A DNA stretch of 64,000 nt. Origin: Neonectria sp. B-13. Taxonomy: Eukaryota; Ascomycota; Sordariomycetes; Hypocreales; Nectriaceae. Below are positions 1-13,120 of the stretch, one piece after another. The notes beneath the pieces were generated by a model. The model ran no database searches. It was not told the DNA's origin and saw only the letters and a list, made by a program, of their open reading frames with translations. Every line of letters starts with the position of its first letter. Position 1 is the stretch's first letter. A program made the position numbers and the translations under genes. The stretch covers positions 2,229,607 through 2,293,606 of the forward strand of contig NOKP01000004.1 of assembly GCA_002682825.1 (NCBI GenBank), given 5' to 3'.

Positions 1-380
1 GCTCCCAACATTACAGCGTCCCCTGCTTTAAAACACACCAACCCAGCTTCCTCTCCATTGCTTGAGTGTCGAGGGGGGGTTGTCTCGTTATGTTGCTGTG
101 ATGCGACGAGGGGAGAATGGGAAGCGGTTCACAGTCTATGTTCCATGTCTGGCAACAAAAGAAAACCCAGCACTCTCACAAATGGCATAACAAACGTCGT
201 TCATATGAAAACTCTCAAACTAATAATCGGACCATTTTTTGTTTGCCAATTCTTCCCCACTCCGCTGAAAACAATGCCGCAATTGCAGGAGTGTATGTGT
301 ATAATACAGCATGATGTGCATAACCCTCAAATCCCGTATATGTATATGCCCAGGAACAGCATCCTCGTAGCCCATCCCCT
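1..380. other. Left-edge intergenic stretch, 3' flank of the NAD kinase gene
   Basis: This stretch lies downstream of the NAD kinase stop codon on the minus strand. It should hold that gene's 3' untranslated region and terminator. I see no convincing coding frame, and the short open frames here have no recognisable domain. Confidence 0.6.
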
Positions 381-2265
381 TCATTTATCCCACTCCTTGA
401 AGCTCTTCTGCTTCTGTCTTGTGTTCCATCCCAGCTTGCCGCTGATGCTGTTCACCCAGTCCTCGCTGCGCCGACCCTCGGTCTGCACCGACGCGAACGG
501 GAACCGGCTCGCGCTGATGGTCACGTAGTCGCCGGGCTTCAGCTCGACGCGCTCGCGCCCGTCGAAGCTCGCCCACGACGCCGTGCGCGCGTTGTACGGC
601 ACGCCCACCCGCAGCACGATGGTGTCCGGAAGCACGATCGGCCGGAAGGACAGTGTGTGCGCGCACACGGCCGTCACGAGCATCACGGGGTTCTCCGGGT
701 GGCAGAGCGAGCCGCCGGCCGCCAGGTTGTAGGCCGTTGACCCTGTGGGTGTTGACACGCAGATGCCGTCGGCCAGCACCGAGGTGAAGTGTTCGTCATC
801 CCCAAAGACCTCCGTGTATGACATGGCTAGATGTATTTGTTAGAATGCTGCACCCTCTTTTTGTTGCGGCTGCAGCGGGGAGTACTCACTGGGATTAGGG
901 CCTCGGTCTACCACCACCTCGTTCAGGATCTCAAACGTGCCGTCCGGCCGATGAGTATGCTCGTCCTCGCTTTCCTCTCCGATCAACTCCTCCACCAGGT
1001 CTCGCTTCCGGTGGAGGTACTCATCGTCCTCTTCTGATCCCTGGTCGATCTCGGGTCTCTTCCGTCGCTGGCTCCTCATGACAGTACCCTCGAACCGCAG
1101 CCGCAAGCTGACCGTAACGCCCTTGGTGAAGGCCGTGGTGAGAGTTCCCTGGTAGCCCTCGAAGTCGAACTTGGTCAGGAACCCAAGACTCCCCAGCGCG
1201 AAACTCAGGACCGGCGGCACTATGCGCTGGAACAGCCAGCTGGCGTATAGCACCGTCCCGTCGCCTCCCAGCGAAATGACAAAGTCGAACATATGGGGCC
1301 GTAGCCTGCACATTTCCTCGTCCCAGTGCCTGAGCCGCTTGCGGATGGAGTCGCGCGCTGTCTCCTCGTCCATCTCCCCAGACGCCGCGTAGCCCTTGCA
1401 CACCTCATCGATCAGGCCGTCGGCATCGAATTTCTTATTCGCCTTGAGCTTGTCCTGGACGTATACCGTGTATTTGACATCTCGATCTTGATGGAGCAGC
1501 CACTTCGTCAGCTCGCGCGTCTTGGGTATAAGGTCCTGGTCGTAGATCTTGGTGAGGAGGAATATGCTTTTGACACGGAAGCGGATACGCATGCTGCTTA
1601 GACGGCGACTCAGCTCGCGAACGCCCCAGGCCATGTCGCTGAGTTGCTGCTTCGTGAGGAGGCGACTGTGCACATCGTCGTAGCTCGCGAGGTCCAGCTC
1701 CGACATGCTCTTGGTGATCTGCTGAGTCCACGCCTGCTGGTCAGCCTGGCCGCCACCTGCGTGCTCGAGGCTGTCCAGGTCGACGATGGCGCGGTCCTTC
1801 TTTTCGTTGTTGGGCTCGGTCTTGAGGTCGACAATGGCATCGAGGCTATTGTCACGTTGGTTGTCGACGGGCTCGATGTTGTTCAGGCTGGGGTATGAGG
1901 TCGGGCCCTGCGAGTACTCCGAGTCGGCCTCGCTGGCGGAGCTGGCGGCGTCTTTGGCGCGGCGCTGGCTGTCGAGGAACTGGTGGACGAGGCATTCGGT
2001 GCGACGGGTCGGGTGTCTGATCAACGGCGCCTTGATGTCGGAAGAGACCATGGAGCTCTTGCGGCGGTACGGATTGCCGGGTTCGAAGACGACCTACACG
2101 GCAACGCGACGTTGTCTTGTCAGCATCTCAATCTCGGTGTGAAATGTGCAGGCTCTCTGGTCATGGCTATACCTCGACTTCCTTGCCGCTTTCGTCAGAG
2201 CTGCCGGTGCCGCCATCGTCGCTGTCGGCGTCGAATGTGATGTGCTTGATCGCCCTCTCGCCCAT
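381..2265 (-). CDS. NAD kinase (ATP-NAD kinase, UTR1-like)
   Basis: The enzyme phosphorylates NAD to NADP with ATP and so supplies cellular NADP(H). Inferred exons on the minus strand are 2265-2173, 2093-890 and 826-381, joining in frame to about 580 residues. Introns are GTATAG..TGTAG and GTGAGT..TCTAG. The family signature GGDGT follows FVISL near residue 306. The PTGSTAYNLAAGG segment and the VVVDRGPNP stretch spanning the second junction are both typical. The N-terminal 250 residues are Ser- and acid-rich with no mitochondrial presequence, which fits the cytosolic/nuclear UTR1 type rather than the mitochondrial POS5 type (inference). The start MGERAIKH was chosen because it begins an exon ending at a canonical donor that restores the frame. 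The family call is firm; the first exon is less so. Confidence 0.92.
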
Positions 2266-2324
2266 GGTGGTGGATGGATATGCCGATCACTCGGGTGCTT
2301 GCTTCCTGTGTCGACGGCGTCGTT

Positions 2325-2417
2325 TTCGACTGCGACTGCAACTGCGACTGCGACTGCGACTACGACTGCGACTGCGACTGCGACTGCAACTGCAACTGCA
2401 ACTGCAACTGCGACTGT
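2325..2417. repeat. Imperfect (CGACTG)n / (CAACTG)n microsatellite
   Basis: About fifteen tandem hexamers, mostly CGACTG and CAACTG with one TACGAC interruption, lie just upstream of the NAD kinase start. Frames through the array give low-complexity Ser-Arg or Thr-Ala strings that should not be read as proteins. Confidence 0.9.
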
Positions 2418-3502
2418 ATGGCTCTCGTCTGCGCTTCGTATGTGCTGTGTCGACGGATGACGTTGTTTGCCAGGGCCTGGAATGGCGGGGCAAATGGAGG
2501 AGTGGGGAGACGCGATTCAGAGTGGAGCTCGACGTACTGTGCCGATGCTGCTGAGCTGAGTGTTATCTTGAGGCCCGAGATCTCAGCTCTATGAATCATA
2601 CTCCGGCGGATGGTCTGTCTCTCGATGGGTGGCAAACTGATCCAAGGTGACTTCTCCCGCTCTTTGTGCGTGAGAACAGCTTCGCTCCATCTCGGCCATT
2701 CCAGCGAGACTCGCCGAGCTTGGGCCCTTGTGCCAAGTGGGGTCGAGTTTCTAGAAGCTCGCTAAAAGTAATGAGGAGCCATGACACCTGCTATTTTTAT
2801 CTCCATCCGAACAGCTCGAGATGAGGGCAACTCTTGATTTCGTTAATTTCTTATTCCAGACTAGTACACATTTAATGGCATTCCGTGCTTTTGGTTGCAC
2901 TGTAACTGTGTGCTGGCTGTCTGGCTGTTTATTCAGTTGTTGATAAGTATTATTGGTAGTAGTATTATGTTGGTATTATGTGCCCATATTTTACAACCAT
3001 CTAAATAGGTATCCATCCCATTGAGAAAACACCGTTTTAACAACCTCTCATAAACTTATTTGCTAAACGAAGTTCCAAGTTCTATATAGGTAAAATTCGA
3101 CTGAGACCAACCTTGATTATAGTTCCCGTCACATCATCCCCGCTGCTATGCAATAAGCCCTTCGTGCACCACAGCTTCATGATATCCCTTGCAACGAACT
3201 TACCCTACACCGACTGTGCTGCCAACTTGGCGATACCCGCCAACCAGCATCTATCCGGTGTTCTTGGCTAGATACAAAACCACACCAGCCAAGGGCAAAA
3301 TACCGCGACTTGTGGTCTGAGTAGCTACACGTACTGGCATTTACCGTACAACAATCAACCTATCGCGATGGTAAACCTGAGGTTTCCCTTCCCCCATCGA
3401 CGGCCAAATGAATCCCCGGTTGCGGAGTTGACTTCGTGGCTCTCCACAACGTTTGGTTCCCCTACGCAGTCGACGATAATGTTGGCAAGAGTCACAACAA
3501 AG

Positions 3503-3589
3503 ATACGAAAACACCCCAAAGCGAGCACGTAAACGACAGGCGCCAGAGTGCAGAGTTACGAACGGCATACGAAAGCACCCCAAAGCAAG
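3503..3589 (+). repeat. Duplicated 23-bp block upstream of the PfkB kinase
   Basis: The block at 3503-3525 recurs at 3567-3589 with 21 of 23 bases identical. Both copies contain the core CACCCCAAAGC. The copies start 64 bp apart, and the second ends about 30 bp before the presumed start codon, so they may be paired regulatory sites or part of the leader. Confidence 0.7.
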
Positions 3590-3621
3590 AATCGAGAGGC
3601 GTTAGACGTCCGAGAGCCATC

Positions 3622-4935
3622 ATGAAGCATCTCATCCTCGTAGGAGCATGCTACCTGGACACGATTCTCAGGGATGTTACCAGGGCTAAACTACGCCCGC
3701 ATGCACAGCACGGTTCCTAACATACCTTTTCCAGTGTTCCTTTCTTCCCCTCTGAAGACTCCAAGCTGCGGGCTACCGCCCTCAACATCCGACGTGGAGG
3801 CAACTGCCCCAACTCCATCCAAGTCCTCGAGCAGCTGCTGACAGAGGCGGAACGGGACGCCGTCCAACCGTACCTGGTGTCGTGTCTGCCCAATGTCTCC
3901 TCGCCCGCTACACGACGCATCATCGACTCGTTTGGCCCGAGATCAAACGTCGACTTCTACCGCTGCATCTATCGTGAGGCAAACACCGAGGCCGCGAGTA
4001 GCTACATCATCCGTAGCCTGGAGAGCGGGAGTCGTACTCTCGTCAGCTACAATGACCTACCTGAAATGACAATAGAAGAGTTTGAGCCCATTGTAAGGAG
4101 CTTCAGCCCTGACCAAGAGACCTGGTGGCACTTCGAAGTGAGTTCCCGCGAGCATGAGGGGACATCTACTGGCCCATGATGGTCTCGAGTTGACACGACA
4201 TGGGCAGGGCCGCATCCCAGACGTAACCCTCCAGTGCATCCGCCTCCTGCGTGACGTGCTACCGAGTGCTCGGATCAGTATCGAAGTAGAGAAGCCTGGC
4301 CGAGAAGGGCTCCCGGAACTGGCTGCGGAAGCTGATGTCGTCTTCTACTCGCGGAGTTGGGCCGAGGTACGAGAATCCCGCGATCCTCCCGCAGACTATC
4401 AAAGTAATTGACGCCAGAGCTCAGGACCGGGGCCACGAGTCCCCCGAGTCCTGCCTACGGACCGAAGTACACGAGAAGGCGTACGACTGAGTGATCTGCG
4501 GCTTGCTTGCTGCTGTGATGGCTGACCGGATTCGAATAGATCACTGGCACTGTGCACCTGGGGCGCAGACGGAGCCGCAGGACTTTCTCGGCATGCATGC
4601 GAGTATGTTCGTTGTCCCGCCAAAGACGAGGTCCAAGGAGCCATTTCTGTGGTCGAGTACGTGTCTGCCCTTGATCGAGCGTATGCATCGACGCCCCAGC
4701 TGGCCAAGGGTCGTAGGACAGTCAGAACTAACACCATCGTGCGAGATATAGTGCCGTAGGAGCCGGGGACACCTTCGTTGCAGGAATGCTGTACGGCCTC
4801 GTATGCCACGCCGACGACTGGAGCGTCGGGCAGAAAATCAGTTTCGCCGTCCGTCTGGCCACTCTCAAAGTCCAACGAGAGGGGTTCGCCGGACTCGGGG
4901 CAGACGTGCTGGGGTGCGTATCCGACGAGTCCTAG
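3622..4935 (+). CDS. PfkB-family sugar kinase (ketohexokinase-like); first intron lacks a GT donor
   Basis: Inferred exons are 3622-3671, 3735-4137, 4208-4366, 4425-4480, 4540-4656 and 4752-4935, giving 322 residues. The N terminus MKHLILVGACYLDTIL is the usual start of this family. The C-terminal PfkB signature DAVGAGDTFVAGM carries the catalytic Asp in GAGD, and CTWGADGA precedes it. The RRGGNCPNSI segment should lie at the sugar site. The family phosphorylates ketohexoses or related sugars with ATP; the substrate is not shown here. Introns 2-5 are canonical. Intron 1 (3672-3734) begins GGATGT where GTATGT is expected, while its acceptor TTCCAG is normal. The join restores the frame (AG|T, Ser), so a one-base donor change, a sequencing error or a very rare splice site is likely. 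Confidence 0.82.
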
Positions 4936-5262
4936 TCCTCTATGCCGGCAAGCGGCTCAGTCGGTAAATATCACGGGTTTGGTGGATGATCCAGGCACAC
5001 TCCTTGACTCCTCAGCTTCTGGAGGAAGGTGGGCCTGGAGGAGAGGACGGTGGAGCCAAGGGCGCAACAAGGCCAAGACAACATCAAAAAGGGAGTCGTC
5101 GCTCATGGCTTACAGCGGCTGCCGTCCGGTTGCCACTGGTGTGAAGCGGAAGCGTGGTGCTGGGACAAGGGGTTGGCTGTGTGGGGGGGGAAGAGAACAG
5201 GCGGTGAAATCGGCACCAGGAGAATTGCCCACCCACGATTGAGTTAAGGGGGCCAGACTCTG

Positions 5263-5298
5263 GGGTGAGGGAGGGAGTGAGGGAGCGAGGGAGAGGGT
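5263..5298. repeat. GGGAG-type purine repeat
   Basis: A short run of GAGGGAG/GAGCGAGG units, purine-only on the plus strand apart from single interruptions. A similar tract occurs at 11129-11149. Confidence 0.7.
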
Positions 5299-8200
5299 GT
5301 CGGAGTCAGATGACGGCAGGCAGGCGTTAGATGCACACACTATTGCCGCCTTGTCGAGATCCACAGGACCATTCGCATGTTAAGGCTTCCGGGCTCTGGG
5401 CTTTGGGCCTTGCTCGCTGCTCGTGTCGTGGTGATGCGGAAGCGTGCATGGTAGGGTCGGGCAACGCTGCAAGACAAGACGGACATTCACCACGCGTGCA
5501 TATTGGGCTGCTGCATGCAGGCGACTAGTCGAAAACTCTCTCTCCCCGGCGACGGATCGTCGACAGACTCGACACCAAGACCCTAGCCAACAACAGATGG
5601 ACTACTATGTACGTAGTATGCAACAGAGAGGAGGCCGACCAGATGGATGGCATCGTCATTCGATGATCAGGGGAGGAGGCGCAGTGGGTTTCCGTTTTCT
5701 TGACTGCCTGGCCCGAAATCTTAGATGCAGGAGTTTCGACGATGTGACGAGAAGGGCAGAGAGGGGCCGATAGGTGTCAAAGGTGCCAAGAAATTACTTC
5801 GTGGACACTTTGGGTCGCCATGGCCAAGACAGGTCCCCCAGTGAGTGATCGACCTGAACCCCCTTGGAATGGGGCTCCAGCTAGACAGACTGACCCAGAT
5901 CGGATCATGTTTGACTTCAGCGCCGAGGATGCCGGAGTGCACTAACGGCCGCGCAACATCCGTTCGGTGGGCGAGGGGCGCAAATGGCCCAGGCTTCGGC
6001 AGGAGAAAATAAGCGAAATCAGGAACAAGAAAGAGTCAAGAACAACTGTCCCAACTCCCGTCATGCTGATGGGGCTAACCGCGACAGGAAGGGGTGGCAT
6101 GTGGAGTCAAGGATGGAGGAGGGAGCTGGAAGCAACCAGGCAAGCCCAGGAAAGCCAACCGGATAGCCTCAGACCTATTCCAGGGCTGCGATGTTGACTC
6201 GCCGCATAAAACCGGGCTGTAAGCCCATCTCGGTATGATGGGTGCTGAATGACGTCCGCCAGAGAAAGCGCCCTAAAAAAGAACCTTGGACCCTCAAAGT
6301 GATGAAATAGGGGGTTGCTGGACGAGAAGGGGAGGGGTGGAGGCAGCGCTGTAACTCTGGAGGTGCCCAGTCAGGCGTGCCCGGTTCCAAGGTGAGACAC
6401 CGTGGATTTAGTAAAGGGGGTCAGCGCAAGAGGCGGACTACCACGGACACGGAGGTCGAGGCTCGCGGCAGGTTTTGGAAGTGGCTGAACTCTGGCCCGC
6501 CCTGGACGTTCCGATCGGTATGGGGCTTCGGGCGGAGGAGCGGCGCTCTCTGGAGACTCGTCTTCGGCCGGGGACTCCATAATAATCGCCAGGGCTACGC
6601 CGCAGCAGGAAGGGTGGTAGTGACCAGGTCCGTAGTCTCCTCTCCAGGAGTCCCAGGTAACCTCTGATCACCCGAGCGTGCTAAAAATGTCTCAGGGCGG
6701 AGGCATCCTCGTTTGCCTAGAGGAGTCATCCTGCCTAGTGTACCGCCGTCTCATCTACAGTGCCTCGTCCCGCCGGGTAAGAGAGAGTTCACGAAGGTGG
6801 CACTCACTTTCGTCTTATGGTAGCCTTAGGTAGGCGATAATGTTGCTCTTCAGGCCTTGTGACAAGTCTCGCCTAAATCTAAGCCGGCCGGCTGCTTGGG
6901 TAGGTTTGTCATTGGAGCAAGTCGAGCCTGTTCCAGACAGCCCAAACGGAGAGCTGGACAGTGGGAGGGCTTTCTCCGAGACGAATGTTCAGGTCTGAGA
7001 TATGCGGTGGGGGCTAGAAACGAACGGTACGTAGCACGGACAGCCGGCCGAGGCGAGTTCCCCAGTTCTAACCTGGCTCCTTGTGTCCATGCCATCGCTG
7101 ATCATGGAGGAGCTGGAGCTGGAGAGGGCGCAATGATGGGGCTCATCAGTTGGTGGTCGATACGCCCAGCACCTCTGGGCCATAGTCTGTTTTTGGAGAT
7201 TGGATTGCTGAGGGTCCAATCAAATGGAGGCTCACAAAAAGCAAACCAACGGCCTTGTCCCCTTGACCGTCGAGGCTTCAAGGTCCAATCGACACACAAA
7301 AGGCCCCCAGACTAGGGTCTGTTCCGGTGCAGGGCCCTTCTCTTTTGTCCGTACCAGGGGACCCCATTTCGTAGGCGGCACGAGCACACGGCCCCACCGA
7401 GCAGGAGTGAAGACTGCCAAGAGCGCGCACGTTGGGCAAAGGTGTGGGGGTTCCGGTTGAGGATGCAGTTGGCAGGATATGCAGGTGGCCCGGCGGAGAC
7501 GGATGCAGCTATCGGCCATCGGGTCTGGTGTCTGGTGGTGGGCGCGCGGCGGCTAAGACTAGGAGGGCTTGGCCAAACGCCCACAACAGCAGCCCTTGGG
7601 ACACAAGGACACTACCGTGACGAGTCATGGTGCGCGAGCGTCCGGATGTGAGTGCTGAAGTACGAAGTACGTGTGTGCATACGTAGAACAGACAAGCCCG
7701 CGGTAGCTCCTCTGGAAGCAGGCACCTGCATGATCACAACCTCTCGCATGCCGGTGCATGATGTGGTGGCAGATGGTGTCCAGCCGTGACGGCGAAGCCG
7801 GGGCCATCGGAAACCAGGCGGCGAATCTTGCTTGCATGGGGAATCATCTGGGTCCTGGCCCGTGGACGGGGAGTTACGCGCGATGGCGAGCCCATTCGTA
7901 CCCCGGTTATTGACTATTGATTGATGTCCAGATGGTGCTAAACAGACCTTGCATCTGCACGAGGACCAATCTCCATGTCTGGAGTACGTACCTGGGGGTG
8001 CTGGGCCCATGGCAGCGGTTTTGCAGGGTGGCACCCGCCACTCGTTTGGAGCCCCTAGTGTAAGTGTAGGGTCGATGTGCGCATTCCAAGGTTCCAGGTT
8101 CTGATCATCTCCGAGCCAATCCTTTAATGCTGCGGAGAATCGCTGTGGGCTGGTAAGCAGCTGCAGTGTTATCCTTGGGATCGCTCTGTTGGGGCCGCCC

Positions 8201-11128
8201 TTCCTGCTGTTTGGTACTCCGTACGAAGTGTCTTGAATCGCAAACCCGGAGCCAGGATGAAATCGAATGAGCCTCCTGTGTAGATGGTTTCAATCAGGCG
8301 TTTCCCACTTGCGTGTCCAAGAGCCATGATCGATGCCTGGTACTAAGACCTGGCCGGCAAGGCCAAATCGTCAAGTTGGCCTCGGATTGTGGCTTCGACT
8401 ACTCCTTCTTTTTGTCTTCCTTGGCGACTCCCGTGTGGCCGATGCATGTAGGCAGCTAACTCCCTGTCAAGTTGTGTTCTCATCTCACACCTCCTTCGCC
8501 CTAGCCTCCCCTAGACATCGTCGTTCCAGCCCCCGCTCGCAATGGGCCTGGATGTTCTTGGTACCGTGGTCTGTCATACATGCCGTCGCCGCCTCTTTCA
8601 TCCTGGTGGCGCCGTCCTCGGGACGGACAATAACTGCATGGGTATCCTTAAGCGACCAATAAGCTCTGCGTCGAACTAGGAGGCTTGTGACAGAGGAAAT
8701 TCTGTTCCGTTGCTGATACGGTGCGCCTAAGCGAAACGCTGGCTTGATGTTGTCGCATCCTCTCGGCGTGTCTCCAGCCCTTGTTCTTGGCTCTTTCGAA
8801 ACACCCGAGTTTCTTTGTTTCTCTTTTTGGTCATTCTGAGTGGGCCGTTTGCCTTGGGAACAGTGTACAGTACAACGTAAAGATATTTGGGACTCTGGAA
8901 ACTGTCGAACTTCCCTTTTGAGATAGCATTTGACGGGGTTTTGACGCTTTGATAATCGTCAGAACTCATACCTACATCAACTATGACTTTGAGATTCCCG
9001 TCTTGGCCTGACGAGATGGGTGCTGGCCGAGTGGAAGGAAAGAAAATGTGGATGGCTGACTCTGCACGACGCGTTAAGGCGATGAATCATAGCAAATTTC
9101 TGCATCTTCATCCACTTGTTCAGTTGCCATCCTATGTCGATCGTCATCAAAAGGGGCGCGCTACGTAAGCATGGTTGGGAAAAAGGCTGCCGGGGTGTCT
9201 GAGTTGATAAACTGCGGCGCGTGCATAACAAAAGCCGGACCACGGGTTCTGGGGCGGCTGGGAACAGCTTTCCTGGGAATCCGAGAGGCTAGTCCCGGTT
9301 TGAAATGCGCTGGGAGGTCCTTGGCACTGGTACGAATACAGAGAGGTCGTAACGGAGTGTTGCGAGCGTGCGTGTCCACTGTCATCCTCTCAGTGATACG
9401 TGACAGATACCCAATTTGCCTATTCCGTCTTGGACCGTCCTGAGAAATTCGACCCTTGTGTGTACAGTACATGCTGGGAATCCTCCGCTGCGGTCACATT
9501 GTCACACGTCATTTGCCGATGATTCGGTGGGTTTTGATCATTACGACGAGTTTCTGATCGGCGTTGAACCAGCCCCAATGGCAGGAATGTGTGGTGACTT
9601 CTCAAGCTCCAGCAGACCTGGCGCGGGTGGCAGCCATTCTGCAACCCCACCAGGTTACTGCTTTGTTTGTCAGGATGGGCGCCGGAGCTAGGGACAGAAA
9701 ATGTCCATGCCAAATCCGTGAAGCATGTCGGTGTTAATAAGCCAGTCTGCCCAGCACACAATTGAGTCAGGGTATCGGTCTACTTGGGACTACCAACTAC
9801 AGCAGCAGCCGTGGTGATCTACCGTGGAGGCATTTTGCATGACGACGCTGCTTGTCATTGATGAATCTTCTAGCGTTTGCCAGCCATGGAAGATGTGATA
9901 CGAGACTGCCGTAAGGCGGGTGACGGTGAGGCAACAGAGCAAAGCAACATGAGATGATGTAGTACTGTACTCCAGGGATTGAATGAATGCTGTGTGCTGT
10001 TGTGCGGTTGCAAGTAGGTGATTGCCAGCTGAATCACATGGTGGCTCCGTCGCGGCGCATTCGCAACTCGGGACGTCACACAGCACTGCAAGGAGTTGCT
10101 GCGGGTTTGCGATCAGCAAGGAAGCCCCCGCGTGAGAGTGTGCGAACAAGGTCTTGCAGTCCATGCCAAATGGTAAGACTGAAGGCCGAGGGCGAGCGTC
10201 GGACGAGACCATTAGCATCCACGAACTTCCGTCGTCGGTTGCCTATGCCTGTTGCTTGCTTCTTGTCACTGGTTGGAGGTGAGCATGCGAGGCGCCGTTA
10301 GGCGGCGGACCACGGTGAGTCGTACCCAAGGGCGCCATGCGGTTTAGTGTACGTAGCGCCGTTCTGTGCTTGTGTTTGTGATGAGATGACCCTTGAGTGA
10401 GGCCAAAAACGCTGAGCCGAGACGGTGTTGTCCTGGACTAGGTTGGTTGGCTGCTGGACTTCGTAAGCCCAGGCTCAATACTCCTCCAGTCATTTCTCCG
10501 AAGCAGTCGATCCTGAAGATAGGTGGATGGATGGAAGGGATACGCTGCCCGCACAGCCAACACTGCAAGCAACGCACGGGGCACGCTACCGACTGGCAAG
10601 CAAGCACGAATGCGGTATCTGTTGCACCCGAATGTCATCTTGTGCTGGCTGTGTTGGTGTGGGAGGTGATGATAATGCCGCTTTTCGCAAGCGTCGTAAT
10701 GCTGCGCCTGGACAAACACAAACGGGAGCTGTGCCAATTGTCTGTCCAGCGTAAAGCATTGATGAGCGTCCATCATCCCGGCTTTCGCCCTAGTAACCAG
10801 TATCCCGGCATCCAGCTGCCAACTTGCCAGTGGACACATACGCACATGTTCTGTGAATAGAGGCGCACCGGATTCTGTATCCAATGGATCTAGGGGGCAT
10901 AAGGTGGAGGCTTGAGAGGGAGGGCTTGAGGGAGAGGAATGGGGCCAGTAGGTCCAGCTGACAAGAGCTCAATCCATCGCGGCCCGATGGACCAGAGACG
11001 GCCGGTGCTGGCTGCATTGCATGTTGGTTGAAATGAAGGCCCGAGGCATGAGACCGGATGGACTGTGGGTGGTAAGTGGTGAGCTGGACTGAAAACTAAG
11101 ATTTCTCTGGCTTGCCGCCCGTCGGGTC

Positions 11129-11149
11129 AGGGAGGGAGGGAGGGAGTGA
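11129..11149. repeat. (GGGA)n purine tract
   Basis: About five tandem GGGA units inside the gene-free region. It has no evident coding role. Confidence 0.75.
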
Positions 11150-13063
11150 CGCCGCTGGTGGCGCAGTGTAACATCCCCTGTATGGTGTCTGATCCAGCGG
11201 ATGATCAGGACACTATCAGCGGCGAGCCGGCGTCCTCCACAGGCCTGTTGCCCGCTAGCACGCAGGCGATCCCAGTGGTGGCCAGGTGTGTCAGGCAGGC
11301 ATCTCTCCAAGCGCTGGCATATGACACCGTCCATTCTTCTGCACTGCGGGTGGATGGTATGGAGCAAGGTAAGGCAAGCTTCCATGGGGGGGCCAAGCGA
11401 CGCCAGGCTCTGCCAGGACGCTTGGAACACGTACCTCCTGAGCGCTCGTGCATTGCAGCGGTACCGTGCTATTACGGCTCAGACGGTCAGGACCGGAACC
11501 CTGAAGTGGAGATGGCACTGCCGACAGGTTTGCCCAACAATGTACCTAGCAGTTCGCAGACGGAGAAGGGAAGGTGGGGGGAGCGGAAGGGCAAAACGGG
11601 ATGAGATTCTGCCCGCCGCTGAGACTTTCCGCTGCGAGGGATTGCCGTCGTGGCAGCGTTGGCGGGTCTGAGGGGGCTGCATGTGGTTTGTTTTTTTCTT
11701 CTTGCATTGTGCAACGGCCTGCGGTTCATGATGATCTGGCAGAGGAATTGCCTTGGTTGTCGAAGTGATCGCTTGCCATGTGTTTGCTCATCCTTGATGT
11801 TGTTCATTGTAGTACTTGGTTTGGGCTTGGACGGGGGGATGAACAGAGTTTCGAAGGCGGCATCGGTCTCAGGTTCCCAAATGCCCGCTGCAACTTTGCA
11901 AGGCTTTTCCGGTTGACTGGGCCAGTTGCAGTGTGATCAGATTGGGTAGTCGGTAAGCATTGGCGCTGGGCGTGTTGCCTCGTCCCTCAGCCCCCACTCA
12001 AGCAGGCAATGGCTCATTGTGCCGGCCTAGCCCACCCGTGGAGGACACCAGAACCAGAGGCCATTGGTACGTACTCGTACGGTACTGATAAATTCCCAGA
12101 GTGGAGGGCGCCGACGTGGCGAGCCATTCGTGGAGGCGCTTGAGCACCGTCTGGGCCTTGTCGGAGCCCTGTTCGAGACCTGAAAGTGCTAGAGCCTGGA
12201 CAGGGAGGGTACCTTAAACAGGCGTGCCCCGCAGCGTCTCGTCGACCGCGGGCTGGCAATCTGGCTGCATTTCCCACAATCCCTGGTCGAGCTGCAGTTT
12301 CCACGCGGTAGAGGGGGTTTGGGCCGCCCGCCTTGTCTTGGATTCTTGGTTGTGTTAGGTTGGGTTGGCCGGCGTCTTGGTCCGGGGAGACCTGAGGGGT
12401 CCGAAGGGCCTGCCTGCTAGGGTTTTGTGATGGGATGGCGAATTGGGGATGGCGGAGACAGCTTGATGAGCAGGTTTCCTTCCATGTTTGTGGTGGACAG
12501 AGGAATTGGTGATGTGGATGTGAAGGCGAATGGTGGTTGTGACTTGTCTGGGTGGTCAAAAGTGGGTTGCCGCCTTTGGTAGCAGTGACTTTTGGACGAT
12601 CGATGCCTTGGGAACTCAGAACTTGGACGTTTGCCGAGGGCACCAAACACTTTGGTGGGAAGCTGTCTCGACATCCCGGCGCATCGTCAGTCTCGGAGTT
12701 TCGCTCAGTCCTGAAGACCGCAGCCTGAGAGACTGAGCAAGGCGGCCCAGGCAGGCTTCTCTACTAGCCCGTTTGCTGCTTAGCAGATGAGGTCCCTGGT
12801 ACCTGTCCCTCTGGATGAAATTGCCCGTGCAAGCTGAGTTCCTAGTACATAGCTTGAAGGGTCTGGCCTGTCTCGTGGCCTCCACTTGCAAATGGGAGTC
12901 GCCACCCACACTGTAGATGGAGGAGCCGGGAGGAGCTTGGAGGGGCTCCTGCCTTTGCTTGTTTGGCCCCTTCCCCTTCGTCCACACCGCCAATACCAAA
13001 GCCCACACCCAAATGCCACATCCCACACACCCATGCCCACGGCCGCGTACCGGACGCAGCACC

Positions 13064-13120
13064 CACACACCACACTCACACACTCACACACTCACACACT
13101 CACACACTCACACGCTCACG
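13064..13120. repeat. (CACACT)n microsatellite
   Basis: About nine tandem CACACT-type hexamers, ending in a CACGCTCACGC variant. The tract lies in the C-rich portion of the gene-free region upstream of the gene at 15343. Confidence 0.9.

Larger units (their letters stand above)
2266..3621. promoter_or_regulatory. Divergent promoter region between NAD kinase and PfkB kinase
   Basis: This 1.36 kb gene-free stretch separates the 5' ends of two divergent genes. Its NAD kinase side carries a hexanucleotide array. Positions 2780-3120 are clearly AT-richer than the surrounding genes. The PfkB side has a duplicated 23-bp block just before the start codon. No coding sequence is recognisable. Confidence 0.55.

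Noticed and set aside
2325..2417. Ser/Arg-rich and Cys/Asp-rich frames through the hexamer repeat
   Set aside because: All are products of translating a simple CGACTG repeat.
8333..8662. 109-codon frame with a hydrophobic N-terminal stretch resembling a signal peptide
   Set aside because: The stretch follows a polar 22-residue segment, the rest has no cysteine pattern of a small secreted protein, and there is no TATA or leader signal.
12014..12646. 210-codon minus-strand frame in the gene-free region
   Set aside because: Composition is Pro/Gln/Ser/His-biased, overlapping frames on both strands are similar, and no domain is visible.
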